A stretch of 64,000 nucleotides of DNA from the NCBI RefSeq assembly GCF_024713975.1, contig NC_091100.1:16190001-16254000 (forward strand), given 5' to 3'. The notes under the pieces were generated by a model. That model saw only the letters and a list, made by a program, of their open reading frames with translations. It did not search any database and was not told the origin of the DNA. Shown in pieces: positions 14,401-29,400 of the stretch. The translations under genes were made by a program, and so were the position numbers. The first letter of the stretch is position 1, and each line of letters begins with the position of its first letter. The stretch is from Paralichthys olivaceus (taxonomy: Eukaryota > Chordata > Actinopteri > Pleuronectiformes > Paralichthyidae).

Positions 14401-17400
14401 TTGAGCATATTTAATTTGTTTTTTAAAATGAAATAAATAATTTTGTGTGTAGAATTGGATGAAAACATGTCATCCATTAATGGATAAAATTCCTGAAATT
14501 GTATCTAAGAAGACATATTCCTTCTGTGAATCATTATGGCTCGGGCTTACAGCAATAGGATATGGTCATTTCAAGTATCTGCAAACACATGATCATCACA
14601 GGGCCGTGTGTGTTGTTTGGGGTTTGGTAGATATTCCTTTTCCCGTGTGTAACCACAGGTGGGAAAATATCCCTGGGTTGCAGGGCTGGGTCACTGCACA
14701 AAGTGAACATCCTGACACTTCTCCGACCGCTGGATGATTCATGTCTGCTTCGGAACTCTGAGGTCCAGTCAAAATTACCAGAGGTCCCTTTGTGACACCC
14801 GGCTCAAGCCACAACATCACTCAGCGCCAAAGCCACGAGCGTCAGACAGGGAGGGAGAGGACTTAATGAACGACAAATCAACAGGACGTGGCACTGTGAC
14901 ATAACTGGGAGAGGGTTTAAAGGTGAATGATGAGGAGAAATATTAGCATCTTTATCCTAAATACTTTTTTGTAATTGTCAGACATTTTAAACTGTTAGAA
15001 AACAGTGGGGTTAACAGAGATAGCATTTATATTATTGCATTTCTTCCAATAAACTGAGTGGGTATGAATATTAGGTAGACTGCTCTGATAAAAAAATATA
15101 TAATTCAACTTGAATAAAGTGGATATTTATACATAAAAATAATGCTGAGTCTTTCCTTAACTTTAATAAAAAATACATTTTCTGTAATGCCACTGCAGTG
15201 TTTTCATCTAAGATCTTTTGGGGAGTCAGTTGGTACAGGAGGCAGGATTATTTTTCTACTTTATTTTTTACCAGTTTCTGTTTTCTGTTTTCATCAGTGT
15301 TTGTTTATTTATTAGGAAGCAGTGTTACGCAAAAAACTCTTTTCCTGAAATTTTGTGGAGGTGTGTGGCATGAGCCAAGGAATAACCAAGAAATGTTGGT
15401 GTGGCTCCAGATCAGGAAGCAGATCCAGGAATCTTTTTTTCACATTTTTTTAACATTGGGAGACATGGAGTTTTTCAATTTCATTGATGGATCTCGATGG
15501 AAATAAAAAAAAATCTGGCAAGTTTAAGGGACTGATATTTATGAGCGTTTGCAATTTGTTGCAGATCCAAATAAAAATCTCCAGCTAGTGAATTTAAATG
15601 TGGTTTCATGAGGCAACTGTTGGGCTTTGGTGGAGGTATGTACTCTTCTTAATGCCATTGTAGTGTCTTTTATATTGATACTATAAGAAATAGACTATCA
15701 TGGGTAGAATTGTTTGGCTATGGCTGAGGTTTGTGCTTGATTGAGGGCCACTCTAGGTGTAGTTAGTACAACAGTAACAGAGAAGGGATGAAACTAATGA
15801 CCTAACTAATGAGTGATGTTTGGGTGGTTGACAACCTTAATTGATCACGAGAGCAAGCTTACCTCCAGGTGATGCCAAATGTGGGCCTGGGTGAAGGGTA
15901 TGGCCAGATATCTAGGGCTGGCTTGGCGTTGTAGCTAAAGACAGGAACCTCCCGGAATCCACCTCGCCTTGCTAGCACCTTCAAGTTGTCATGTGGTAGT
16001 ACAAAAATGCTCTTGCGGTTGCTCTTTGTGACAAACTTGCGGTAAGAAGGAAGCGCTGTGCCGGAGCGTGTCTTCTTAGTGCGGGAGAATTTCAGGAGGC
16101 GGACGTGATCCTTTGTTGATGAAGAGTCGTCTTGGCTCACAGCAACAGAAGTAACCAAGGTTTTCCCATCGCTGTCAGTTGTTGACTTACTGACAGACGC
16201 CAAGAGCATGGTTCTCTGTTCTTGTGACACCATCTCGCTCTGGCTGTCGTCAGACTGACCGTCAAGCCCGGGGGAACAGATTTTGGTCACAGTTGTTTTG
16301 GTCATGGTTTTAAGTGTGGACACTGCGCTGCTTTCTGTTGTTGACACCGTTTCTCCACATGCACTGGATGGCACGTTGGCTGTCCTCATCTCTGTGGAAA
16401 CAACTGTTGTGGTGGTGGTGGTGGACTTTGTGGTTACCTGGGTGATGATGGTTTTGAGTGGGTCTGTCGTCCCACTGTTACTGTTCTCCTCAGCGAAGTC
16501 ATCACTCAGACTCGACTCCTCTGCTGAGGGGATAGGGGAGGGTGCCATTCTGATGATCTTGACAACAGAACCGGCGTTGGTCTCATTCTCAACCGGGGAT
16601 GTGCTGTTGTGCTGTTGAGTGCTCTGAGTATTGGCTCCAAGTGCATCTAAGTTGTTTTCCAGCCTTGTTATCTTTATTGGAGGTTTGTATTCCTGGTCTA
16701 ATATCGATGAATTACTCTCAACCTTCGAAACTAGACCTGGTTCTTTTAGCCCAGTCTCTGTGCTATTGTTCACAGGGGTCAAATCTCCATTAACCAAAGG
16801 CTTTTGCTGCGTGCTGTCCTTCAGTGAGGCAACTAGTTCTTGTTCTTCCATTTTACCAGTGCTGTTCACCTTGGGCCGGGGACTGTTGGTGAGCACGCCA
16901 TTATTTGAGCTCATAACAGAGTTATTCAACATGCTTTCACTCTCCAAGCTGTCATTACCATTTACCTGAGGGAGCGGAGAAACTGGCGCGGAGTCGGGGG
17001 AGGTAATACTTTTGGTTTTGTGTTGTCCAATTTCTTGGTTCTCCACTGGCCCTGTGCCATTTTCCCCAGCAGTTGAATGTGCTGGGTTTTGCTGGACAGA
17101 TTTAGAAGGGGATGTGTTCTGACCACTTTTTTGGTCAAGTAGACTTGTAGATGTCCTTACAGAGTCCAATTTTAAATTGGGAACCTCAGACCCTGTATTG
17201 TCAATATGCACAGCCTTGGTAACATCTGATGCTACACTGGCTGTTTGTTGCTCTAAAGAGCTATGGGTTCTCTGTGCTGTTGTTTCCCCTTCAGGCAGTT
17301 TTACTGCCTCTTGCCCTGAAATGTCTAAAATGGTTTCTTTTGGCCCCTTAGTCCTTCCCAGGAAGTCTGCATTTGTTTCCTGGGGCAAGGAGGTGTTTTT

Positions 17401-20400
17401 AATTTGTGGCGAATCTCCACCTGTACCTGTACTGCAACTGTCTTTAGGTGTGGAGCCCAGACCGGCAAAAGGAAGGGGAGTTACAGTATCCTCTGTAGTT
17501 TTTGAGAGTTCAGTGTAACTCTCCCCTTCATTTTCTCCTCCTCGCCCTGGAGTTTGTGGTGTGAAAGATTTCTCCTCCACTTTGAGAACGTTGCCCAATG
17601 CGAGCTGTGTCTGAGCGAGAGTATGGGGCTTGAGTGGCGACCGTGGCCGGACTGGAGTGCTCGGAGCAGGTGCTGAAACTTGTGAAACTGGTGGAACTGG
17701 TGCAGGGGTCTTGAGTTTGGAGGCAGACACTTGCTGCCTCTGCTTCTCTTCAATAACGTGTTGCTTCACCCGCCGCTCCAGCAGACCGTCCAGCTTGGAG
17801 GACTTGACTTTCTTCTTGTAGGCGATGCGGGTGAGAAAACCGTTGCTGACATCCACCACATCGTAGTTAAAGGGTCGTTGAGAGTCATCTGTTGGCTCCA
17901 CCTTCACGGAAGCCTTATCCTCCTGAGTACTGCACCCTGGAGAGGGAATACATTTATTGATAAAAAATAATATGCTTCTTCACGGACACATCACATTGAA
18001 GACAGAATTGGTTAAAAGGCTTCTGCAGGATACACAATATTTAAGTGAATTAATTTTAAACATAAATTGATCAAATTTGACATATCACACCACTCATATT
18101 GTACATGCACTTGAATACAATGCTATTAGACACAAAGTCACACTCTGTCATACCTAGCTCTCCATCCAAGCGTGTTTCTGTGGGATCCACCTCCATCTTT
18201 GCAGGTGATTCCTCAGCCAACAACTCCTCTGTCTTTTCTTTTACATCCATCTCTTCTTCCTTTTCTTCTTCCATCATCTCATCAGACTCAGGGGACAGCA
18301 GAGGATCTGTTGCAGGTTTGGAGAGGCTGCATGACCCTTGATCTTTTGCTTCAGTGATTAAAACAGCAGCTCCCTGGGCTTCTGGTGCGGCTACGGTAGG
18401 TCGTTGACTCAAGTCGAGCAGGGTACACTTCTTGCCAAGTTTCGCATCTTTGGAAAAAGATTATTATTATTTATTTTAATTTGAAACGAACTTGGTGATA
18501 GTGACAGTTGCAATTATTCAAAATGTAAAAATAAAATTCATTATAAAAGGAATATCATGTGATGTCCAAGATGAAACCATCAGAGTTGTCAGTGCAGTTT
18601 GACAGTGAATTACATTAATTTAAAGTTGAATGAATAGTTATAAACTGTGAAGTCTTTGATTGAAGTTATTATACACGAGTCAAGACATCAACAGACATAT
18701 CTAAAGACAGACTTAATTCATTGAACCCAAAATTCCAAATAACTAAAAACCATAATTTAAGCCCCACAGTGTCCCATTCCAGACCTTCCAGTTCTTTGCG
18801 GTAGTTGGCATTGGTGTTGCCGGGAAGCCTGGGGACAAACCGCTGCACATAAGTCTTACTGATCCAACTCCAGCCCCCGTAGCCTGTAACGCGATACTCC
18901 TCTCCTTTCTGCTTCCACACCTTCACATTACACAAGAAAGGAGACACAGAATGAGAAAAATAAAGATAAAGAAACAACTCGGGGTGAAGGGTTCACAATG
19001 GGACAAGTGAATTCAGAGAAACATTTGAAAGAAAATTGGTGGGAAAGGGGATGGCAACAAGAAGATTAAAAGTTTAGAGGTTATTCACACACTAATCACT
19101 AATTGCTGAGGGAAATGAGTCACAGCAAAGCTCAACTCGCTGTATCAAAGACCCCTTGATGGTCACTCACGCACAAACACACGACACACACACACACGTG
19201 TTTCTCACTGAAATGACTCAGATTTCCAGGCATTAAGGTTTCAAACCTGGAAGCAGACCAGACTGAAACATTATGTGTTTCATGTTGTGTTGGTAAAGAC
19301 AACAGGTCTTAAAAAAATTGGATGGTTGTATCTTATGAAATCAACATTGCGTCAGTCAGCTATTGCCACAGGATTTTCTGCAATGGTGGATTGAAAATTT
19401 TGTCATTTAATATCAACCTTAAAAATTAATTATTACATTGTAATGGCAGCCATTCTGGGCAAATCTGTCTCAGGTTGTATATAAAGCTGTAGTGTTGACC
19501 TGAAGGTATGTCATGTCAAATTGCAGAAAGTTGGACCGACCTGGTGTTTGATTGGGAAGGTGTATTTGACCCAAGTGGCCTGTAGCATCGTCTCTTCATC
19601 CTCCAGCTTTTTCTCACGTTTTTTTACTTTCTCCTTCTCCTCACGCTCCATGGATGTCATGCGATTTAACCTGTAACAATGTTAAAATTGTCATTCAATG
19701 CAGGTCTTACACTGAAAATCATCTGTATTTATACAAAGACTAATTATTACTTAAAGTTGTCATTTGACAAAATAACCCTTTTTTGGCCGTTTGTAAAATA
19801 AGCATTCAACCTTAGATTTCCACTGGTGCAGCCAGACTGAAATGTCTGTGTTGTGCTCAGAATCATCAAAGACATGTATGCTGCTTGTGTGAAATACACA
19901 CACTTGTCCTGTGGCTCACTCTCTCTCTCCATTACTTTGATGCTCACAGTTCAGTTACACACATAAACACACTGTGGGCCCGACCTTCTGAAATCTTGGT
20001 CAATCACTTCTTTAAAGGGCCGCTGTGGTGTTGAAGCAGTGGTAGAGGCAGAGGTGGGTGGCACTGGACTCGCAGTCTAAATATTATGCCGCACAGCTAC
20101 GGTGGGCCTTTTTGATTTGATCTGGTTATGATCGCCTCGGCCTGCTAAACTGACCACACATCCCCTTGAACTTTTATTTGATAGACTGAATTTGTGGATG
20201 GATCATGTACCTACTATTATGTTTATGTGTGTTTGAGGGATTACATCAGGCAGTAAAAATACAGATTTAAGATGATAAAGTATTGTATTTGGTTTTGTAT
20301 ACAATATTATATTTGTAGTATTAGTATATACCTTGTGTGGCCCAGTGAGTCTTTCCAGACAGGCAGCATAGCCACAGGTTTAATGGCACATTCCAGGATA

Positions 20401-23400
20401 GCAAGAGCCAGCGCAAACTCCCTGGCTTTACTGCACATCTGAACTGCTTTGATCCAATTTGTCCTGAAAAACAAAGACAGAATCATTTAAAACTTGTTTT
20501 GCTTTAAGTTGTCTGTCTCGTCATGGAATGCTTTTACTTTTGGTACAAACAAAACAGCTCTGACATTTTCTTTTTTAAACAAAACATGACAGATTCACTG
20601 AACCTTACTGACAAACTTAAGCAATAAAACAAAACAAATACCCACTGTACATTTTTGTGTGATTAAAATCTAAAGACAACATGTATCATTTCTATATGCT
20701 CATCTTTCAATCTGTTCTGTACCTGTGTGAGGCCCAGTTAGGGTGCATAAATGGGGCTGGAACGTTGTTCTCCAGCTGGATGATGGTGAGTCTCAGTGTG
20801 GAGATGGTGAGAACTTTAGAACCATGAATAGAACCGTTCCACTTAAATTCTCCTGCAGGTGTCATGCAGAACTTGTGCGAGAGATGTCGCCTCTTGTCGT
20901 GGTCCTGAGTTTAGGAATCAGACAGAACAGAGGCATTCAACTCAACAACTCTCTCATGCGGTATCTATAAAATGATTGTCTTAGTTTCAAGTGCACCCCA
21001 TCATAAGCCAAAGTTTATAATCTTTGACCTATCTGAAATACAAACACAGAAAGATCCGGTAACCAGTGAACCACACAGCATTGTTTTTGTGTTCATGAAC
21101 ATTCAAATGGCAACACGAGAGTTGTCATGCTACTTGCCTCTCTGTGCTGGTGCTTGTTGAGGGCCAGGGCATTGGAGCTGTACTGGTTATGATAGACGCG
21201 GTACTTGCCCTCCTGGCCCAGCTTGAAGTATTGACAGAGGGCTCCCTTCATCACCACGTCTTTGCTGCTGCGCGTGCTGACACGCGTGACGTCGCCTTGT
21301 GCGTTAACCACGAGCACCTGTGGAGGTGAGAAAAATTCAATCAGCACTCACTACAACTGCTTGCTCCTTCAGTGACACTAATATTGCAACCTTACAATAA
21401 AATAGTTTCCTTGTTCTTGGGTGATCGTTACTTAAATGTAGTTCCTCTGTGTATTGAGCTACAGTAGTCCTGACTGGTGTAGTCAGGACATAGTTGGCGC
21501 TTCCTTTCATCTCTCTTCCTTCTACAAACATCGACCTGGTCAGTCCCCTTATTTTAGACCCTGTGCAATATTATCTGAAAGAGCTGAATCTGTTTCTTCC
21601 ATGGCTCCCACCTCCTTGCCCTCTTTAAAGCCCTTGTTGGCTTCATGAACAGCAGCAGCCACCTGTTGGTTCTTCAGCTGACTCAGCTTGCTGTCTGGGT
21701 TCCTCAGCCGGGTCACCATGCGAGTCGCCGAAGACCTCTTACAGCTCTCACCATTGGCCGAGTCTTTACCGTCTCCTGAAAATGCAGAGCCCATGTCAGA
21801 GAAAAACAGAGGGAACTTTGTCATACACAGTAGCATTTGAACTAACGTGATACAATCTGCAGAGATTATTGATAGAGAAAACCTCTTGACAGTAATCACA
21901 TCACACACATCACTGGCATTTTAACTAGGTGCTACTATGTGCCAATGACTTGCATGATTTAGGGCACAATTATACATTTAAGGACAGCTAATCATTAACA
22001 ACAAAACAAGAAGCAATTGCTTTGTCTGACCTGTGTCATCAAAGCTCGCCAGGGATGACTGGGAGGACTTGTCAGCCAAGTCTGGCGGTTCTGGGCCCCT
22101 GTCTCCCATGCTGCCATTACTGTTCTCTTCACAGGTCTGAGAGGGCTGGCTCAGGCTCAGGATTCCATCACCACTAACAGGATCCGATGATGAGTTTTCT
22201 GCTACAAAGACAGAACATTACAAATAGGGTTGGCTTAGTAAGTTTGCATACAGTATCTCAACTGTGCTGTTGTTGCTGTCATTATCTGAGGCAATTTTCA
22301 TGGACAGCAAGATGCAGGTGTTAGCCCAGACTGAAAAAATGACTTTCAGCAAAAGTAGAAGCTTAGTCTTGGTGAAGTCAGAAACTTTCTAGTGAATGTT
22401 ATGAAAAAGTTAGGGCTGTGGCTCCCTCTACTGGTAGGTCGTGTGCAACGCATAGATCAAATAGCCCATTATTTGAGTCTTGGAAAGCAGTGAGCACCCA
22501 GGCGAAGAAAGGTTTGTGCACACATTACCACACTGACCACAAGAAATGTGCTCTGCAATTTTTTAAGGATGGATATGTGAAGGTCATCATTGAAAAAATG
22601 TTTGAAAAAAAGAAAAAACCTAAACAGAACACTAACCAATCAAAAGTGTCGATTACAAGCAGGAAGCTGAAGAAAAGATTTTCATGAGAAGTGTGTGTGT
22701 CCCCAGTTGACTGAGGCTCAGTGAGTCTCTTCACGTTGATGTAGTGATAATGTCATGTGATTGCAAATGGATCGATGCAATCAGCTTCTCAGTTGCTTGG
22801 AGAAGAGAGCACGAGGGATTAAAAGAATTCAAGTGCAGAACGGCTGAAGATGTTACAAAGCTGAGGCCAGATTTCAAGTAATAAAAATCAGGTGACTGAA
22901 CACAACAGCCAGCAGATGGGATGAGAGCCACATGCAGAAAGAGGCAGGTCGGGAAATGGTCAGGAGGAACACCAAAGCACTGTGGGAGCTGGGAAGGAGG
23001 GGATTGGTGGAAGACACAAGTCTGTGTGATGTTAGGAGGCATGAGATTCATCACACAATCTCGTAAAGTTGCTGATTGTGTCAATAAGCACATCCCCTCA
23101 TTAAAGGGCAACTTAGCCCTGAAATGTCCATGTATACCTTCAGTGGTGTTAGAGACCTCCTTATGGGAACAGTCCTCTAGACGAGCCTCTACGCTGGAGG
23201 CCAGGGGCATTGGAGCCTCAGCAGCCAGGTTTGAGGTCACTATGGTGGTTTGTGTTGGAGCAGAGGTTACAGGACGTATCGGTCCACCTGGGAAGTTACT
23301 GGGTGGAGCTTCAGCAACTACGGATAACCAGTGGCAACGTTGTTAATGAAAAAGGTAACTTGGAGATAATGTGGAGGAGCAGTGATGGCTGAGGTTGACA

Positions 23401-26400
23401 GATATTGTCAAATCATAATATCCATCACTTATATGGAAAAGTTAGCATTTCATTCACTCCCAGACATTATTGCCAAAATGCATATGTACAAAAAAACGTT
23501 TCAGGCTATTTAATTTATCCATGATGCTTTCAAGGTGAACTACACGCCCCGTTTGCCAAAACTGTAAAATTTACTTGCAAATCTCTTCGCAATTCTGATG
23601 TGTTTTGTTCTCCTGCCAATGTAACACATGTCTAGTTACTCTAGTATCAGAGCCTCTTTATTGCACTGGATAATACATACTCAGCACAACACTGATAAAT
23701 TAACACGTTTTATGATGCCAAATTTGTTGCTTGCGTCTTTGAAAAAAGAGCCCAGTTGTTAGCTGATCCGACAGCCGATGGCTGCAGAATTGATTATTAA
23801 ATCAATAACTAATTAAACTGTTGTGATGAAATAGAATGAACATACTGTAAATGAAGCTTTTTTCAGGTTGGATGTTTTGTTTTTAAAGCTACTTTGATCA
23901 TTTATTTGGGTTAAATATTTTGTCAGATTCTTATTAACTATAATTACCTCCAGATTTGACACCATCCATTTTCTCCTCTGTGGCCGCTTCGTTTGTCTCC
24001 TCCTCCTCCTTTATCGAATCTTTGACCTTGGAATCCGGTTGTCCCTCGTCTTTCAGCCCGACCTCTCCGTCTTCTTTCTCCAAATCAAACTCCTCCCTCA
24101 CCTTCTCCATTCGCGCTTTAAGGGCTTCCTCGGCAGCTCTTCTTTTTACCTCCTCCAGCTCCTCCTCCTGCTTAGTCCGCAGCCGCTCCAGGATCTCCTC
24201 TGGATAAATGAGTTAAATACAGGTTAAATACATACGATCGATATGGGAAATTCCAGACCTAACCTAACCCTAACCCTCTAATAAAACGGACAACAATGCT
24301 GTGTTTCTGGGGCCAGATTGAGAAAGGTTTGAATTTTACTATCCAACTGAACGCCTTGTTTCAACTTCACAAATGGCATCAGCAGCAGATTGTTCATAAA
24401 CAATGATTTACATATTATGATTTTCATCTAAAATGTTACAAATGATGAATTCTTGTTCTCATTCTTACGTGATACCAAACTAGACAATAAAGTTCCTTTC
24501 ATGTGTATAGTCAGAAAACTCAGACCTAGAGGGATGACGCTTCTAACTTGACAGAGATGAAAAAGTGATGTCACAAACGTAGAAGACACCAACGAAGATG
24601 TCAAGATAGTTTGTGGCGATAAGAACCAATGCCTGTATTAAAAACAAAAGATCTATGCAGCAGAATTTCTATGTGACATCCTGCCTCTGTCTGCTGCACC
24701 ACCCCTCATGCAGATCTTGCAGAGATGCATTGTGCATGTGTGAAAAGGAAACTCCAGAGAAAGTCCAGACCAAATTGGTCCTCCATGGGAGATGTCTGAA
24801 AAAGTCTATATTGTACAAGTGCGCTACAGTGCATAGTCTGATACTTTTTGGGAGTTAGGGGTAGCTCACACTCTATAATAAAAAGACTACAGAGGTTAAG
24901 TTGCAGTTTCCTATTTGTCTGACTGTACTTTATAAAGTGACATATTATTTTCTATTATCAAATTCTTCGGAGCAAAAAATGGTTAAAGACAGTTGTCAGT
25001 GAGAACATTTAGCTTTTTACTATCAAGCTGTTGAGTCAAAAGTTAACACAACATTCCACAGCACTGTTTGAAGTGTCGCACCAATTCGTAACCCCTAATT
25101 GTTTTGAACTTGAACTGCACAGCATTCTATAAACGTGATTTGCTGACAATGTGCTCACAAGTTGATAATTTTTACCCACTAAGCAGGCCAAAAAGTACAT
25201 GTGGATTTGGTGGATACCCTGCAGAGAGAGAGGAAGGGATGAGGGCTTGAAGAGAAGCTCAAAAGTTGGATACCAGCCAGACTGTGACCAGAGTATCATT
25301 ACATAATAGCTGGGTTGATTCCTATAGCCCAGCCATCTATGACTGGGTGGCATTCATGAGCAGTCGGGAGGAGGAAGCAGGGAGAGGAGTAGGGGGGAAC
25401 AGACACAGTAAGAGAAAGAGAGGAAAAAATATTTTGGGCTAAGAGAGATCCTACCACCACTCAGATCCATAATCAAACTCGGTGAGATCGTGCATCTCAG
25501 ATTCACTGGAAATTATTTCATATTTCTTAGAGGAAGAACTAAGAGCTCTTTACCGTTGGCGGCAGTGAGGAAACACTTGTTGCTGCCACGGGCCTTGTTG
25601 GTTAGGTCTTCAGTGATGTCCATATGTGTATGCACCTCGTCCCTTATCTCCTCAAGGGCTGCGTACAAGTCGGCCTCCCAGAAGTCCTTATCCAAGCAAT
25701 CTATCAGATCAGCCAGCTGGACCTGGACAGAGTTTAGGGAGGGTTCCATAAGTGTAACAAAAAAAACTTAGCTCAATGTTATGACAGAGGCGTTGCCACA
25801 AAACAGATAATGTTGTAAATTAAGAAGAAAGAAATAATGAAGTAGGGACACATAAAGCTATGAAAAACAGAATAACAATGAAGGAAAAACAAAGTAATTA
25901 GATGTAAAGAGCACACAACCTTTGCTGAAGAAAAAGTAATTTACCTTGGTGCTGTAGTACCAGATGGCTTTGTCTTCCTGCTCACCATCCTCTTCACTGT
26001 AGGAGAGAAATGAGATAGGAGACAAAGGAGGAGAAAACAGGTGAAAATAAGGAGACACAACAGGGAGGAGTAGGGCATATGCTTGTTTTCTGTACACTGT
26101 TGTTTATCTGTATGTGTTAATAACACAGTAATGAATTGTTCTTGTCTCAGTAGATACATTTTATTTATTTGTCATGAGACAGCAGATGAATTTGAGCAAT
26201 TCTTCTAAATCTCAGTCGATTTAGTTTTATTATCGCCGATAAATAAACAAATAATATAATTATGTAACAAATATGTAAATAGAGGCAAAAGTGAATCTAT
26301 CATTCAAGCTAGTATTTACAAAAAACATCTGAGATAATGGAACCTGACCTTTTTGTCTGGTAGATTCCTCCATTATAAATGTTTGTTTATAAAAGTTAGC

Positions 26401-29400
26401 CTGCTTGATTGACCATCATCCACAAAGTGGACCAAATGTCTATTGTCTCTCTGTGGTAATACAATGTTCTCGTCACATCACAGAAAATATAAATAAGATC
26501 AACAAAACTAAACTCAAACATGCAAGATGCTGGTGGAAAACATTTGACAATAATGATGCATGTAATAGATGTATAGTGTATATATGCATGTTGCAAATGT
26601 AAAATATGATGGTAATACAGCAGCAGGGCTTACGCTGCACAGGAGTCAAGGCAACAATTCACATCAAATATTGATCTTAAAGGTAAAGAGAGTTTTCTAG
26701 GAGCAATTAGACACTTTTTTCCGAACCAGAGCACACACTTGGCTGTTTGAATCTTCTTGACTGTTCATGGTGTTGAAGCCAATAATCCATTGATTTAAAG
26801 CTATGTCTGTTATTAAACAAAGGAAACAATCAAAGCATTTAATACACGTTTTAAATATAACGCTGAGTGGGGCTGTGTGATTGGACTAAAATCCAATTCA
26901 ACAACATTAACCAGATTGATACTGGTAGAAATTTATAACATATCTTTTATTGTCTTAATGTGCTGTTGTTTATATCTAATTACTTCCTCTTGTAAAGAGG
27001 CATTTTATTAGTGTATATATAATGTTATTTTTCCTGATTTGCATGAAACCATTAATTAGCACTCTGACACTTGACTCTATGTGGCAGCGTATTTGACAGC
27101 TTTTTGCTCAGCATGTTCCACGTCCAGTGACTGTGAAGCCTGAGGCCATGTAACACTAGTGTCGATTCAGCATCCTTCCAGGACTTCACTACAGGAACGT
27201 TTATGTGTACAAAGATGTGTGCACATCCATAGACACCATCGAGTCCCACTATTTCCTGTGCACATTAAATTACCTCTGTGCACAAACCCACACAAGCCTC
27301 TGAAGAGAGATTGAAGATCAGCACCTGCTGGGGCCAATTTTGTGAGCAGTGCGAAGCAGAAATACACGAGAGAGAGTGAAACGCAGCGATGACGAGCCTC
27401 TGGCCACTGAACCTTTAGTGTTCAGGTGATCCATACTCCTTTATGGTTTATGTAGCAGGCCCTCTGCTGCTGACCCAGCACATACACCATCTGTGACCAC
27501 TACTGCTGATGGTCAGGTTATGATAAATCCTATTGGGGGGGGGGGGGGGGTGCAGTTATTTTCGCTTTATTAAATAGCAGCTCTTACCTAGATGCAGGTC
27601 TGTACTCATGTGCAAAAAAGGTAAACTTTTAATTTTAAGCATTAACGAAATATACACAGCCCTATATCTGATTTTCAGCGCGTCGGCACTTGCCTAATAT
27701 TTTGAAGCAAAGCAAATGGAAAATGTTTACTATTGTCCCGTAATCTCGTTAAATGGCAACACACATATTTTTTTTTGCTTTGGCTTAAATTGATAGTATA
27801 GTAATGGCTACAGAAGATGATATCACCACGTGTTTAGATTAGTTTCCTATAAGCCTCACGTCCACCATGCAATGCTGTGACAACTGGGTACAAAATCTCG
27901 GGGGAAAACTAAAGCTCGATTTACGGCACAAATGGCCATTGTGAAAATGTAACAAGAGGATAGCACTTTTGTTTTCTCGTGGTAGCTATCAGAAGCTTTC
28001 CCTAGATAGCAGAACTGGCGGACGGTGAAACAATCGGAGTAACCGTGGAAACTACCCAGAAAAAGAAAACCAGTCCCGAAGGAGGGTGGTAGAATCAGAG
28101 GAATAGAGAAGGTGAACCTCGGACGGGCATTTTCTCAGTGGAAAGAGCACAAAACCACTGGACCAGTGAGAACATGCCTACTTATGAATATAACTGCAGT
28201 ATTTCTGAATGGGTCACTACAGGACATTCAAACTTTTTTCAAAAGTGACCTCTAGATTATGAACCAACACTGAACAGAGCATGGCTTTGGACTCCAGACA
28301 AGTCTTCAGGGATAAGATTTTTTTTGTGAGTGTAGATTTATGGTTAATAAACAATTATTTGTCAGGCAAATACTTTGTTTATTCTCTATATCAGAGAATC
28401 ATACTCTCCCATGGTAACCATAACCCCTAACCCTAAAGCAAAGGGAACTCAGAGGGATATGTGCCTTGTCCTTTTCTCTTCACTCCAAACCATGAGAGTC
28501 ATCACGATAGATTCATTACCCTAACAAGTGGATTTAAACAATGAACAACACTCTCATATGAATGGTGGAGAGTCCGATGCAGGTTGAACATGTTCTGTGA
28601 TGAACATGCCCCTCATATCAAATTATTGTTATTAATGGCTTTGATTAACAAGGAGGCTATATCAAATAAATATCAGAGATAGACAGGTCGGGTTTATTGA
28701 TGACTCTTATCAGCGCTTAAGTATGAATGTTTGTGATTGTGTGTTTGTCTCTACAGCTGCTTTCTGACCTACACTTGACTCTGGATAATCTACATTTTAG
28801 GGAGGGGCTGTATGTGAGAACGCAAATGTCTGAGTCCGAGTTTCTCCTGCCAGAGTCCAAGAAAAAACTCAAGATAATGCTGATGAGCCCATGTGAGAAC
28901 CCAGCAGGAGAATAACTGGAGGCTGCATTATGAATGAGTGGATATGTTGACGTTGCGAACACGTGACAGACGTAACACTGAGAGAGAAAAAAAGGAATAC
29001 AAATATCTCAGGATGAAAAAGAGAAGTTGTACATGTAGAAAACACAGATGTCAAATTGGAAAGAAACCAACACTTGAGAGCTTTTGCCTATATGGGCGGA
29101 CACCAGTGTCGATGTACTGTAAATAAAAACCTACGTTACGCACCGCCTCCTGCGTCAGCCTTCACCTGAACACTTAGGAGATGATGTGAGCGCATCTGAT
29201 CAGAGAATCTGCTGCTGGGTTCTTAATATGGGACAGGAAAGCTCCGGACCAAGTGTGGGCCGAAATGAAAACAGCTTATGTCCTATCATTGACTGATGTT
29301 CTGTCCTGGCTGAACCTTTGCCTCTCGCAAAATTTAAGCTGGGATTGGCTTCAGCCCCCCTGTGACCCTAACAGTGTAAGCAGTATAGCTCATGAATGAA

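Larger units (their letters stand above)
13586..15862. other. BPTF intron 15
   Basis: Holds an R2 repeat copy (about 13835-14035) and an R1 copy in plus orientation (about 15355-15650). Nothing else was recognised. Confidence 0.55.

Noticed and set aside
16283..16618. 111-codon open frame on the plus strand
   Set aside because: It is antisense to BPTF exon 15 and reflects the Thr/Val-rich coding bias; no family resemblance.
24258..24279. Telomere-like ccctaaccctaaccct repeat
   Set aside because: Only about three imperfect units inside a BPTF intron; too short to mean an interstitial telomere.
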